The translations under genes and the position numbers were made by a program. DNA of 16,166 nucleotides from Candidatus Woesearchaeota archaeon. Its GTDB lineage: Archaea; Nanobdellota; Nanobdellia; Woesearchaeales; WJKL01. Below the pieces are notes generated by a model. It did no database searches. It was not told where the DNA came from and saw nothing but the letters and a program-made list of their open reading frames with translations. The stretch is taken from positions 1 to 16,166 of the forward strand of contig JAHWIB010000031.1 of the NCBI GenBank assembly GCA_019322815.1. Reading direction: 5' to 3'. Below are positions 6,902-13,586 of the stretch, piece after piece. Positions within the stretch are counted from its first letter, which is position 1. Each line of letters opens with the position of its first letter.

Positions 6902-6911
6902 TTTTAAAAAC
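6902..6911 (+). promoter_or_regulatory. TATA-like box of the 359-aa orphan
   Basis: TTTTAAAAAC centred about 25 nt upstream of the ATG at 6932. Only a weak AGGA (6926-6929) lies near the ATG, so a leaderless or near-leaderless mRNA is likely. Confidence 0.4.
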
Positions 6912-6931
6912 TACTTAAATTAATAGGATGT

Positions 6932-8011
6932 ATGTCTAAAAAAATATATCTTAAAAAGCAGCCAACACCTATAAATCTAGTTGACTGGATTGGATTATAT
7001 GATACTGAAGTTAGAGTGAATTATGGTTTAGAATTTCTTACTGCTGCAACTTATGGAAGCATATCAATTCCTGATTCAAGAAGATATCAGCTTCCTCCAG
7101 ATGTTCAAGACAAAGATTTAGATAAAACAATAGAGGATTCTGTTCCTTTAATTAGGAATAGAAAGAAGAGAAGAGAAAGAATTAGATCAAATAAGAAAAG
7201 CATAATAAGAGGATGGGAGCAGGGGAAAAAACCATGGGCAATAAAATGCCTTGATGAACTCAGAGAAGTTGAAAATCCAGAATTTAGAATTGATTTGTTG
7301 AAACCTAGGCTGTATGATGGAACAGAATCAACAGGAAATAATCTTCCTTTTGCAACAGATATTCTTCCTGGTTTAGTATACTTATACATGTCAGTGCTTA
7401 TTTCTGGATGTAGTTCTAAAACTAATCCGCATATTCAACATACTAATCCAAAAGGAAACGCAGCTATTTATCCAAGCAGAAGCTTGCCTAAAAAACTATT
7501 AAAAGCAAAAATAAGAGGAATTTATACAGAAAATAGAGAATGTGAAGGAGTAGGATTAAAACAACCATATGGAAATATATTACAATTACTTGGAATGCCT
7601 CAGGGAAGGTTATCTGAAAAGAGTTATGAAGAACTAGGGCTCGGCTTTATTGAGAAATTGATATCATGGGCAGAAAAAGAAAGACTTAGTAAAAAGGACC
7701 ATAATCATGCAATAAAAACTTTGAATAGATTTATAGAAGCTTTCACAGATCATCGCTTTGGAATATATGACTGCAAAGATAGAAGAGGGTATATTCAGAG
7801 AGTTGCCCAGTTCTACACGTCTGGGTTCAGAAAGAAAAAAACACAAGATAAATTTACAGCTCTTTTTCTAAGGACGTGGAATATTATTAGTCCAGATATA
7901 CCATTAAGTATTTGGCCTACAAAAATGCATTCTCCTCCAACATATCATTCTGTATTAAAAGTAAAATCAGACTATCATGATAGATTTAAAACAGCATTTA
8001 ATGTCTCATAA
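6932..8011 (+). CDS. Hypothetical 359-aa basic protein
   Basis: Not recognised. It is soluble and rich in Lys/Arg. Visible features are an Arg/Lys cluster at residues 75-89 (R-N-R-K-K-R-R-E-R-I-R-S-N-K-K), Trp residues near 19, 95 and 102, a moderately hydrophobic stretch near 142-160, and an aromatic/basic C-terminal region (Q-F-Y-T-S-G-F-R-K-K-K, then F-L-R-T-W). The basic cluster would suit nucleic-acid contact, but no HTH, zinc or nuclease motif is visible. Cysteines occur singly rather than in CxxC pairs. It is transcribed from its own promoter after the phosphohistidine operon and converges with the 92-aa gene, with four bases between the stops. It is a full-length gene with codon use like its neighbours. 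Confidence 0.7.
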   Translation: MSKKIYLKKQPTPINLVDWIGLYDTEVRVNYGLEFLTAATYGSISIPDSRRYQLPPDVQDKDLDKTIEDSVPLIRNRKKRRERIRSNKKSIIRGWEQGKKPWAIKCLDELREVENPEFRIDLLKPRLYDGTESTGNNLPFATDILPGLVYLYMSVLISGCSSKTNPHIQHTNPKGNAAIYPSRSLPKKLLKAKIRGIYTENRECEGVGLKQPYGNILQLLGMPQGRLSEKSYEELGLGFIEKLISWAEKERLSKKDHNHAIKTLNRFIEAFTDHRFGIYDCKDRRGYIQRVAQFYTSGFRKKKTQDKFTALFLRTWNIISPDIPLSIWPTKMHSPPTYHSVLKVKSDYHDRFKTAFNVS

Positions 8012-8015
8012 TATT

Positions 8016-8294
8016 TTAATCCAAAATATGCTTCTCATAATGATCTTGCATTAAACAAAGTCTTTCTGCAAACCTATAATCTTCTTCAGAAACAGCTTTT
8101 TCATATCTTTCTTTGATTGAATTATAAAGTGCCTTTCTTTCTTTAAACTTTCTCTGGCTTAATATCCTTGTTATCAACTCCAGCTGTGAAGGTTCATCTG
8201 GCTCTATCAAATGAAGAAAGAATTCCCTAAAATACAGCAGTCCTAATGGGTCTGTTTCAAGATTTTCTAGTATTTTTACTGTATATAATGTCAT
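8016..8294 (-). CDS. Hypothetical 92-aa helical protein
   Basis: Not recognised. Predicted mostly helical: L-E-N-L-E-T-D-P-L-G-L-L-Y-F-R-E-F-F near the start, a P-D-E-P-S-Q-L-E segment, then a long charged helix ending near D-Y-R-F-A-E-R-L-C. The open frame extends 16 codons further upstream to 8342, but the ATG at 8294 is chosen because a good TATA box (8324-8317) lies about 26 nt upstream of it, inside the longer version. The transcript would be leaderless. It may be a small protein-protein interaction module; nothing more specific can be supported. Confidence 0.6.
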   Translation of the reverse strand: MTLYTVKILENLETDPLGLLYFREFFLHLIEPDEPSQLELITRILSQRKFKERKALYNSIKERYEKAVSEEDYRFAERLCLMQDHYEKHILD

Positions 8295-8316
8295 TTTTAA
8301 ATAGATAGTAAAATCA

Positions 8317-8324
8317 TATATAAA
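8317..8324 (-). promoter_or_regulatory. TATA box of the 92-aa gene
   Basis: On the minus strand this reads TTTATATA, about 26 nt upstream of the ATG at 8294. It decides the start in favour of 8294 over 8342. Confidence 0.5.
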
Positions 8325-8350
8325 TATTATATTTTTTTCCATTTAAAACC

Positions 8351-8409
8351 ATAATATTTTTAAATTACCTGCTATTGACCTCAAATAGAATTGAGGGGGT
8401 GCATGAAAT
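8351..8409 (+). promoter_or_regulatory. Thermosome promoter and leader with hairpin over the SD
   Basis: Overlapping TATA candidates are ATAATATTT (8351-8359) and TTTTTAAAT (8357-8365), predicting a transcript start between about 8379 and 8388. The SD is GAGGGGGTG at 8393-8401, eight bases before the ATG. A perfect inverted repeat, CCTCAA (8379-8384), ATAGAA, TTGAGG (8391-8396), covers the start-site region and the 5' part of the SD. As RNA it could fold into a 6-bp hairpin with a 6-nt loop that hides GAGG; as DNA it could be an operator at the transcription start. Which applies depends on the exact start. Confidence 0.5.
8379..8396 (+). repeat. Inverted repeat in the thermosome leader
   Basis: CCTCAA-atagaa-TTGAGG, 6-bp perfect arms. 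The right arm overlaps the first four bases (GAGG) of the thermosome SD. It is a candidate heat-responsive RNA structure or a heat-shock regulator operator. Confidence 0.4.
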
Positions 8410-10065
8410 ATGTCAGATAAAGTACAGCCGATTTTTATTCTACCAGAAGATACTCAAAGAGCAACAGGAAAAAATGCTCAAAGAACAAATATAACTGCTG
8501 CCAAGATGGTGGCAGAGACAGTCAGAACTACATTAGGCCCGAAAGGGATGGACAAGATGATTGTTGATTCTTTAGGAGATGTTACAGTAACAAATGATGG
8601 CGTAACAATCCTAGAAGAGATGCAGATAGAGCATCCTTCTGCAAAGATGATTGTAGAAGTTGCCAAGACCCAGGAAGATGAGGTTGGAGATGGCACTACA
8701 ACCGCTGTTGTCATAGCAGGAGAATTATTAAAGAATGCAGAAGCATTATTAGAGCAGAATGTCCATCCTACAATTGTAGCAAAAGGATACAGATTAGCTG
8801 CTGCAAAAGCGCAGGATATTCTTAATGCATTAGCAGAAAAAGTCACTGAAAAAGATACTGATATTCTTAAGAAAATTGCCCAGACAGCTATGACTGGAAA
8901 AGGAGCAGAAGCTGCAAAAGAGATATTAGCAGATCTGACTGTCAGAGCAATCAAATCAATTGTTGAAAAGAATGAAGATGAAATAATTATTGATAAAGAA
9001 AACATCAAAATAGAGAAAAAAGTAGGAGCAGGAGTAGAAGATTCTGAATTAGTAGAAGGGATGATTATAGACAAAGAAAGAGTTCATCCAGGAATGCCAA
9101 GAGTAGTTAAAAATGCAAAAATTCTATTAGTTGATTCTGCTTTAGAGATAAAAAATACTGAAATTGATGCAAAGATACAGATCACTAACCCAAATCAGAT
9201 GCAGGCATTTATGGCTCAGGAAGAAAAGATGCTGAGTGATATGGTTGAAAAGATAGCTGCATCTGGATGCAATATTGTTTTCTGCCAAAAAGGAATTGAT
9301 GATATGGCTCAGCACTTCTTAGCTAAAAAAGGAATCTTTGCAGCAAGAAGAGTAAAGCAGTCAGATATGAAAGGATTATCAAAAGCAACAGGAGCAAAAA
9401 TAGTTACTAAACTGGATGATGCAAATGAAAATGACCTAGGATTTGCAGGCTTGGTAGAAGAAGTTAAAGTAGGAGATGAAGAGATGACTTATGTCAAGAA
9501 CTGCAAAAATCCAAAAGCAGTAACTATATTAGTAAGAGGAGGAACAGAGCATGTTGTTGATGAGATAAAAAGGGCAGTAGAAGATGCAGTAGGAGATGTC
9601 TCTGCAGCACTAAAAGTAGGAAAGGTTGTTGCAGGTGCAGGAGCTCCTGAGATGGAATTGAGCAAAGATCTGAAGAAATTCGCTAATTCATTGTCAGGCA
9701 AAGAGCAGCTAGCTGTCCAGAAGTTTGCTGAATCAATGGAGATTATCCCAGTTACATTAGCAGAAAATGCTGGAATTGACCCTATCGATATCCTGACAGA
9801 ACTTAAAGCAGCTCATGACAAGAAACAGAGATGGGCTGGAATCAATGTTTTCACAGGAAGAGTTGTTGATTCTTGGAGGCAGGGTGTTATCGAGCCTTTG
9901 AAGATCAAAACACAAGCAGTCAAATCAGCATCAGAAGTAGCAAATATGATCCTAAGGATTGACGATGTTATTGCAGGCGGAAGTAAAGGTGGTGGAATGC
10001 CTCCAATGCCTCCTGGAGCAGGCGGAATGGGAGGAATGCCGCCTGGTGGAATGGGAGAATATTGA
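8410..10065 (+). CDS. ths: Thermosome subunit (group II chaperonin)
   Basis: A 551-aa archaeal chaperonin subunit that assembles into a two-ring, ATP-driven folding chamber in the cytoplasm. It is full length for the family. Equatorial-domain ATP site: [10 protein letters not shown] (41-50), N-D-G (62-64) and G-D-G-T-T-T (93-98, containing the catalytic Asp). Later motifs are R-G-G-T-E-H, the G-A-G-A-P-E-M-E stretch, and the C-terminal equatorial segment ending M-I-L-R-I-D-D-V-I. The tail is the usual flexible chaperonin tail, here rich in Gly, Met and Pro (about 527-551). The start at 8410 follows a G-rich SD; another ATG at 8403 is out of frame. Only one subunit gene is in the window, so homo- or hetero-oligomer cannot be told. 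Thermosomes are usually heat-induced; see the leader repeat. Confidence 0.98.
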   Translation: MSDKVQPIFILPEDTQRATGKNAQRTNITAAKMVAETVRTTLGPKGMDKMIVDSLGDVTVTNDGVTILEEMQIEHPSAKMIVEVAKTQEDEVGDGTTTAVVIAGELLKNAEALLEQNVHPTIVAKGYRLAAAKAQDILNALAEKVTEKDTDILKKIAQTAMTGKGAEAAKEILADLTVRAIKSIVEKNEDEIIIDKENIKIEKKVGAGVEDSELVEGMIIDKERVHPGMPRVVKNAKILLVDSALEIKNTEIDAKIQITNPNQMQAFMAQEEKMLSDMVEKIAASGCNIVFCQKGIDDMAQHFLAKKGIFAARRVKQSDMKGLSKATGAKIVTKLDDANENDLGFAGLVEEVKVGDEEMTYVKNCKNPKAVTILVRGGTEHVVDEIKRAVEDAVGDVSAALKVGKVVAGAGAPEMELSKDLKKFANSLSGKEQLAVQKFAESMEIIPVTLAENAGIDPIDILTELKAAHDKKQRWAGINVFTGRVVDSWRQGVIEPLKIKTQAVKSASEVANMILRIDDVIAGGSKGGGMPPMPPGAGGMGGMPPGGMGEY

Positions 10066-10070
10066 TTGGA

Positions 10071-10083
10071 TTTTTTCTTTTTT
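10071..10083 (+). terminator. Oligo-T terminator after the thermosome gene
   Basis: TTTTTTCTTTTTT starts five bases after the thermosome stop, the typical archaeal T-tract intrinsic terminator, with no stem needed. Confidence 0.55.
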
Positions 10084-10134
10084 AAATAATAAATTATTTA
10101 TACTTTAATTTTTTTCTAAATAATAGGTGATTTT
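10083..10134 (+). promoter_or_regulatory. Promoter and SD of the 128-aa gene, with AT inverted repeat
   Basis: An 18-bp inverted repeat, TAAATAAT-AA-ATTATTTA (10083-10100), follows the T-tract. Its right end merges into an ATTTATAC TATA-like box (10096-10103). The SD is AGGTGA at 10125-10130, four bases before the ATG. The repeat may just reflect overlapping AT-rich promoter and terminator signals. Confidence 0.4.
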
Positions 10135-10521
10135 ATGCCAGCTATAGCAGTAGAAAGCAAAGAGGAGATTTTAGCTGAAATAGATCTATTAGGAAAAAAA
10201 GTATCCAAATTAAAAGAATCTGATTTCGGGATGATGCTCGGCGGAAGCATAAAAAAACTAAAAGAGCGTTCAACTGCGTATCTGTATTATCTTAAGGATA
10301 GAATTAATAGACATAATTATATATATGATGAAGTAAATAAAGTAAAGAATAAAACTGCAATTTTAACGATAATGGATAATATGAAAGAAACTATTGATAA
10401 AATATTGAGACGTATTGATAAAATATTTAGATACTCTAATCTTGCGGAAAAAGCTATTTTAACTCCTATTTTAGATGATATAGCAAGGCTTAAGGAGAAA
10501 ATTACAGCATATTTTGGTTAA
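10135..10521 (+). CDS. Hypothetical 128-aa helical/coiled-coil protein
   Basis: Not recognised. It is predicted almost entirely alpha-helical and basic, with heptad-like leucine/isoleucine spacing at about residues 10-30 (I-L-A-E-I-D-L-L-G-K-K-V), at 75-100 (I-L-T-I-M-D-N-M-K-E-T-I-D-K-I-L) and at 105-125. Two Tyr-rich patches occur at about 49-64. There is no membrane helix or metal motif. The ATG is set by the AGGTGA SD at 10125-10130. Its stop shares TTAA (10518-10521) with the stop of the opposing gene. It could be a small structural or adaptor protein. Confidence 0.65.
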   Translation: MPAIAVESKEEILAEIDLLGKKVSKLKESDFGMMLGGSIKKLKERSTAYLYYLKDRINRHNYIYDEVNKVKNKTAILTIMDNMKETIDKILRRIDKIFRYSNLAEKAILTPILDDIARLKEKITAYFG

Positions 10522-11129
10522 GAATGACCATATTCTCTTGATTGCCTTTCTTCTTCCTCTGCATGGTCTTTTTTTCTGCTTACTTCCATCAAGAAAGACA
10601 TAATATTCAAAGGTTTAATATAATGAATTTTTGTTTTTTCCTCATATTCAGTCAATTCTTCTGGTGTATCAGCTGCAACTTTTATGGATAATATAATTGG
10701 TCTTGTTGCTTTTGGATACATCTTGTAAAATTTCCTTAGATCGTTAAATAAACTAAACATTCTCATATGGATTATTCCCTGACCATTTTCAGGACTAAAT
10801 CCTTCATATCCTTTATAGCCGTCATCAACCACACCAATTAATAAATAAGGATTGTCTCCAATTTTATTTGGAATATCTCTTCCTGCATATTCTGCTTCTT
10901 CATTTTCTGTTTTTTCTTCTTTTGTCAAAGGCTCTTTTTCACAAACTAAGGTCATTGTATCAAGTGCATGTTCTAAAGATATTTCTATGCATAAATTTCT
11001 ATATGTATTAATAACCTGCATCTCATCACAAAAATTATCAACTCTGTATACTTTCCTCATATTCATATCATCTTTTAATCTAAGAAAAGCCCATCTGCAT
11101 AATCTTCTGACCAATTTATCCAAATTCAT
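10518..11129 (-). CDS. Hypothetical 203-aa protein
   Basis: Not recognised. It has a basic N-terminus (R-R-L-C-R-W-A-F-L-R-L-K), a central acidic low-complexity stretch (about 66-82, rich in E and K), then an alpha/beta-like region with hydrophobic strands (Y-L-L-I-G-V-V-D-D-G near 94-103 and P-I-I-L-S-I-K-V near 144-151), and a charged C-terminal tail with a run of Glu. No catalytic motif is seen. The ATG at 11129 lies about 27 nt from a TTTTTATTA TATA-like box (11159-11151), suggesting a leaderless start. It overlaps the convergent 128-aa gene by four bases at the stops. Confidence 0.65.
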   Translation of the reverse strand: MNLDKLVRRLCRWAFLRLKDDMNMRKVYRVDNFCDEMQVINTYRNLCIEISLEHALDTMTLVCEKEPLTKEEKTENEEAEYAGRDIPNKIGDNPYLLIGVVDDGYKGYEGFSPENGQGIIHMRMFSLFNDLRKFYKMYPKATRPIILSIKVAADTPEELTEYEEKTKIHYIKPLNIMSFLMEVSRKKDHAEEEERQSREYGHS

Positions 11130-11243
11130 GATTTATCCTAGAGCAAGTTTAATAAAAAACTTATGTTTTTTAAATCAAATAGAAATATTTATAAATGTAA
11201 TAGTACTACAGTAATAAATATATCAAAGAGGGGGGTAGAAAAA
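11130..11243. promoter_or_regulatory. Divergent promoter between the 203-aa orphan and the Pro-rich gene
   Basis: Minus-strand TATA-like box at 11159-11151. Plus-strand TATA TTTATAAA at 11188-11195, predicting a start near 11218 and a leader of about 25 nt that carries the unusually G-rich SD GAGGGGGGT (11228-11236). A palindrome TAGTACTA (11201-11208) lies just downstream of the plus TATA, inside a looser TGTA-N7-TACA repeat (11196-11210), a possible operator. Confidence 0.45.
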
Positions 11244-12023
11244 ATGGCTGAAAAAGAGTATGAACCACCACAGAGAACTATAAAAAAGGTGCAAAAAGGG
11301 CTTGATATACTTAAAAAAAAAGCTGAAAAGAAAAAAACTATTTCTTCAGGAGAGTTCTTAAAATCATTAAAAACCTTAAATCAAAATCTTAATGAATTAT
11401 CTTTATTATTTAAAGAAGCAGCAGAAGATATCAAAGAAGAAGAGGAAACAGCTGCTGAATTAATCAAAAAGATAGAGCCTTTATCCAATAAAGTAAATAC
11501 AATCGAAGATGAAAACAAGAAGATTGCACAGGGAATATTAACTGTAGCTGATATGATTAAAGAATTAGAAGAAAAGATTGCAGGAAGACCTGCGATGCCT
11601 CCAAGGCCTATGATGAAAAAACCAATGATGCCAAGAATGCCTCTTCCAAAAAAAGCTGCAAAGATGCCTAAACCAGGCCCAATGCCGCCTAGGCCTCCAA
11701 CAGCTGCAATGCCTCCAAAGCCAATAATGCAAGGACCGATGCCTCCTCCTAAGATGCCTACACCTCCTCAGCCGTTTCCGCCGAAACAGATGTTTCCTGA
11801 GCCAGAATTCCAGCCTAGGCCTTCTGCTCCTCAGCCAGAAATGCCTCCGCCTCCTACACCACCATTAGGTCCTCCTCCAAAAATGCCGCCTAGGCCTCCG
11901 ATGCCTCCTCCGCCTCCTGCTCCTCCTGGCATGCCTCCACCAACAGAACTGCCTCCTTTTCCAGGCCCGCCTCCGATGCCGCCTAAGAAAAAAGGATTTT
12001 TTGCAAGATTATTCGGAAGATAA
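11244..12023 (+). CDS. Coiled-coil protein with Pro/Met-rich low-complexity region
   Basis: A 259-aa protein with no family I recognise. Residues 10-112 are a charged helical, probably coiled-coil region (I-K-K-V-Q-K-G-L-D-I-L-K-K-K near the start; many heptads of L, I, K, E). Residues 115-248 are low complexity: about 65 of 140 residues (111-250) are Pro and 18 are Met, in loose M-P-P, P-R-P-P and M-P-P-P-K units. The last residues are K-K-K-G-F-F-A-R-L-F-G-R, a basic/aromatic amphipathic tail. The start at 11244 is preferred over an upstream ATG at 11163 because TATA, predicted transcript start and SD all lie between the two. Polyproline runs of up to five would stall ribosomes without aIF5A. 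It sits three bases before the next coiled-coil gene; the two are probably one functional unit. A scaffold or surface-linked role is a guess. Confidence 0.75.
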   Translation: MAEKEYEPPQRTIKKVQKGLDILKKKAEKKKTISSGEFLKSLKTLNQNLNELSLLFKEAAEDIKEEEETAAELIKKIEPLSNKVNTIEDENKKIAQGILTVADMIKELEEKIAGRPAMPPRPMMKKPMMPRMPLPKKAAKMPKPGPMPPRPPTAAMPPKPIMQGPMPPPKMPTPPQPFPPKQMFPEPEFQPRPSAPQPEMPPPPTPPLGPPPKMPPRPPMPPPPPAPPGMPPPTELPPFPGPPPMPPKKKGFFARLFGR

Positions 12024-12026
12024 ACA

Positions 12027-12812
12027 ATGGCAAAAAAAACTTCTAGCACAGCAAAAAGTTTTGCAAAGAGGATAATTAAAGCTTCTAAGAAGCGGAAAAA
12101 AATAGTCAAAAAGCCTTCTAAGAAAATAGCAGCGCCTAAAAGAGAGAAAAAACCAGAGAAAATAGATTATATGGATTTTCTTAGAAATAGGGTTCAAGGA
12201 TTAGAGCATGAGCTGAGAATCAGCGAAGAATTAAGGCAGGAAGAGGTTGATATAAATAAAAAAAGAATAGAAGAGCTTTATACTGAATTGGATCATCTGA
12301 GAGAAAGGGTTTTTGGAATAAAGACAAAAAGAGAAAAAAGAGTTGAAGAATTAGAAGAAAAAATTAAAGAAAGGGCAAAAAAAGCAGAAATCTATAAGAT
12401 TCTCGAGATGGAGCACCAATTAAAAAAGATGCAGGAAAAATATGAGCAGTTAAAGCAAAGTATGAAATATCCTCCAGCCAGTTTAGAAGTGACCAAGATG
12501 GCGATTGAATCGCTTAAACAAAAAATAGATGCAAAGAAAAGAGAGATGACTTCTATGAAAATTCCTTTAACTGGAATAAGGCATACAATGAAATTTGAAG
12601 CTCCTTCACCTAAAACAGGAATTCCAGCAGAAGAGATCAGGCCTGAGCTGCCTTCACTGCCTAAGAAAATGCCTGGAAAACCATTTATGAAAGAAGGTAG
12701 AATACCTAATGTTCCTCCAGAACTTATTAAAAAGCCGAAAAGGACATTTAAGCAGAAATTAAGAATATTTTTCTTAGGAAAGCCAAAACCTAAATTTTCA
12801 AAAACTTTATAA
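12027..12812 (+). CDS. Basic coiled-coil protein, partner of the Pro-rich protein
   Basis: A 261-aa, very basic protein, not recognised. Residues 1-45 are Lys/Ala/Ser/Pro-rich (K-K-R-K-K-I-V-K-K-P-S-K-K), like a disordered nucleic-acid- or membrane-binding tail. Residues about 50-175 are a long coiled coil with Glu/Lys/Leu heptads, broken near Y-P-P-A at 148-151. Residues 180-235 are Pro-rich linker (L-P-S-L-P-K-K-M-P-G-K-P). The C-terminus F-K-Q-K-L-R-I-F-F-L-G-K-P-K-P-K resembles the aromatic/basic tail of the upstream protein. It starts three bases after the upstream stop with no clear SD, so it is probably translated by coupling. It may dimerise or pair with the upstream coiled coil (inference). 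Confidence 0.72.
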   Translation: MAKKTSSTAKSFAKRIIKASKKRKKIVKKPSKKIAAPKREKKPEKIDYMDFLRNRVQGLEHELRISEELRQEEVDINKKRIEELYTELDHLRERVFGIKTKREKRVEELEEKIKERAKKAEIYKILEMEHQLKKMQEKYEQLKQSMKYPPASLEVTKMAIESLKQKIDAKKREMTSMKIPLTGIRHTMKFEAPSPKTGIPAEEIRPELPSLPKKMPGKPFMKEGRIPNVPPELIKKPKRTFKQKLRIFFLGKPKPKFSKTL

Positions 12813-12847
12813 AAATAAAAGTTCTTGATATAATGGGGTGATTATTA
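12806..12847 (+). promoter_or_regulatory. TATA box and SD of the EF-Tu-domain-2-like gene
   Basis: TTTATAAAA at 12806-12814 overlaps the stop of the coiled-coil gene and predicts a start near 12835. The SD GGGGTG (12835-12840) would then lie at or near the mRNA 5' end, seven bases before the ATG. Read-through from the upstream operon would also supply this SD. Confidence 0.4.
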
Positions 12848-13105
12848 ATGCCTGAAAAAAAGGAGATAGGCAAAGTAAAGCATTTCTTTGACAAGATAAG
12901 CGTAGCTGTTATTGAACTGGATGATTCTTTAAAAGTTGGAGATAAGATAAGCATCGAAGGCCATGATAATGCAGTTGAGCAGATTGTTGACAGCATGCAG
13001 GTTGAGCATAAACCAATTGAAAAAGCTAAAAAAGGAGATTCAGTTGGATTGAAGACATCTGGTGCTGTTAAAGAAAACGATAAAGTATATTTAGTTATTG
13101 AGTAA
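12848..13105 (+). CDS. Stand-alone EF-Tu domain 2-like beta-barrel protein
   Basis: An 85-aa protein whose whole length matches the beta-barrel second domain of translational GTPases: an I-G-K-V opening strand, I-S-V-A-V-I-E-L, L-K-V-G-D-K-I-S-I-E-G, a V-D-S-M-Q-V strand, then A-K-K-G-D-S-V-G-L-K and a closing D-K-V-Y-L-V-I. Similar single-domain proteins in archaea are annotated as translation elongation factor-like; their role is not settled. There is no GTPase domain, so no GTP hydrolysis is expected. It may bind RNA or a protein partner as domain 2 does in EF-Tu/IF2. The ATG has an SD (GGGGTG, 12835-12840). Its last 11 bases overlap the convergent membrane-protein gene. Confidence 0.75.
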   Translation: MPEKKEIGKVKHFFDKISVAVIELDDSLKVGDKISIEGHDNAVEQIVDSMQVEHKPIEKAKKGDSVGLKTSGAVKENDKVYLVIE

Positions 13106-13553
13106 GCTCTTTTCTTTTTTTATTATATTCATTTATAGCTCTGTTGATTCTTATTCCTGCTACTAACCCGATAGTTCCGCAAAGAAATGCCAAGGTTGCC
13201 TCTAATCCCTTATTATCAGTTGTACTTTCTTCAACCTTTTCAAGTATTTCTGCTAATTCCCATCCTCCTTTTCCACCTATAAAGGTAGAAGAAGTTATAT
13301 AAAAGAAATTTAATAATTTTCTTAGGCTGCCTTTTATACCAAGATCATACATGTGGTCTCCAAGAGCCATTCCTGCTCCAGCTCCTCCTAGTGCTGATAT
13401 TGCTTCTAATGAATATTCAGCAATCCCAGAGAATTCTCCTACTTTTGCGATATAATCTGCTAAAGAATGTGCACCTATTCCAACTGCAATAGCAGCTCCT
13501 CCGACATATGCTAAATATTTTCTAAATGAACTGCGATCAAAATCTGATATCAT
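13095..13553 (-). CDS. Small multi-pass membrane protein
   Basis: A 152-aa protein, not recognised. Hydrophobic, glycine-rich segments lie at about residues 13-33 (Y-L-A-Y-V-G-G-A-A-I-A-V-G-I-G), 50-66 (I-S-A-L-G-G-A-G-A-G-M-A-L-G), possibly 80-95, and 117-135 (L-A-F-L-C-G-T-I-G-L-V-A-G-I), and it ends in a basic cytoplasmic-looking tail (N-K-K-R-K-E-L). The Gly/Ala-rich helices suggest tight helix packing. The frame can be extended to a TTG at 13559, but the ATG at 13553 is preferred: it lies about 27 nt from a TATA box (13584-13576), giving a leaderless start. It overlaps the convergent barrel gene by 11 bases. Confidence 0.65.
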   Translation of the reverse strand: MISDFDRSSFRKYLAYVGGAAIAVGIGAHSLADYIAKVGEFSGIAEYSLEAISALGGAGAGMALGDHMYDLGIKGSLRKLLNFFYITSSTFIGGKGGWELAEILEKVEESTTDNKGLEATLAFLCGTIGLVAGIRINRAINEYNKKRKELTQ

Positions 13554-13575
13554 AATCAAAATTCTAATTTAAGAA

Positions 13576-13584
13576 TTATAAAAA
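13576..13584 (-). promoter_or_regulatory. TATA box of the small membrane-protein gene
   Basis: TTTTTATAA on the minus strand, about 27 nt upstream of the ATG at 13553. It partly overlaps the region of the upstream gene's stop (13589-13587), so genes are packed tightly here. Confidence 0.45.
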
Positions 13585-13586
13585 GG

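Noticed and set aside
8295..8342. 16-codon N-terminal extension of the 92-aa gene
   Set aside because: The TATA box lies within this extension, so the transcript would start after it.
8478..9074. 198-aa open frame antisense to the thermosome gene
   Set aside because: Ser/Ile/Ala-rich shadow of a highly conserved gene on the other strand, without SD or TATA.
10083..10100. AT inverted repeat as a regulator operator
   Set aside because: Low-complexity AT sequence overlapping a T-tract terminator and a TATA-like box; chance palindromes are common in such DNA.
11163..11243. Upstream start for the Pro-rich gene
   Set aside because: The TATA box, predicted transcript start and SD all lie downstream of 11163; ATG 11244 follows the SD.
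11831..12109. Gly-rich antisense frame opposite the Pro-rich gene
   Set aside because: Its glycine repeats are the reverse complement of proline codons; it has no start signals.
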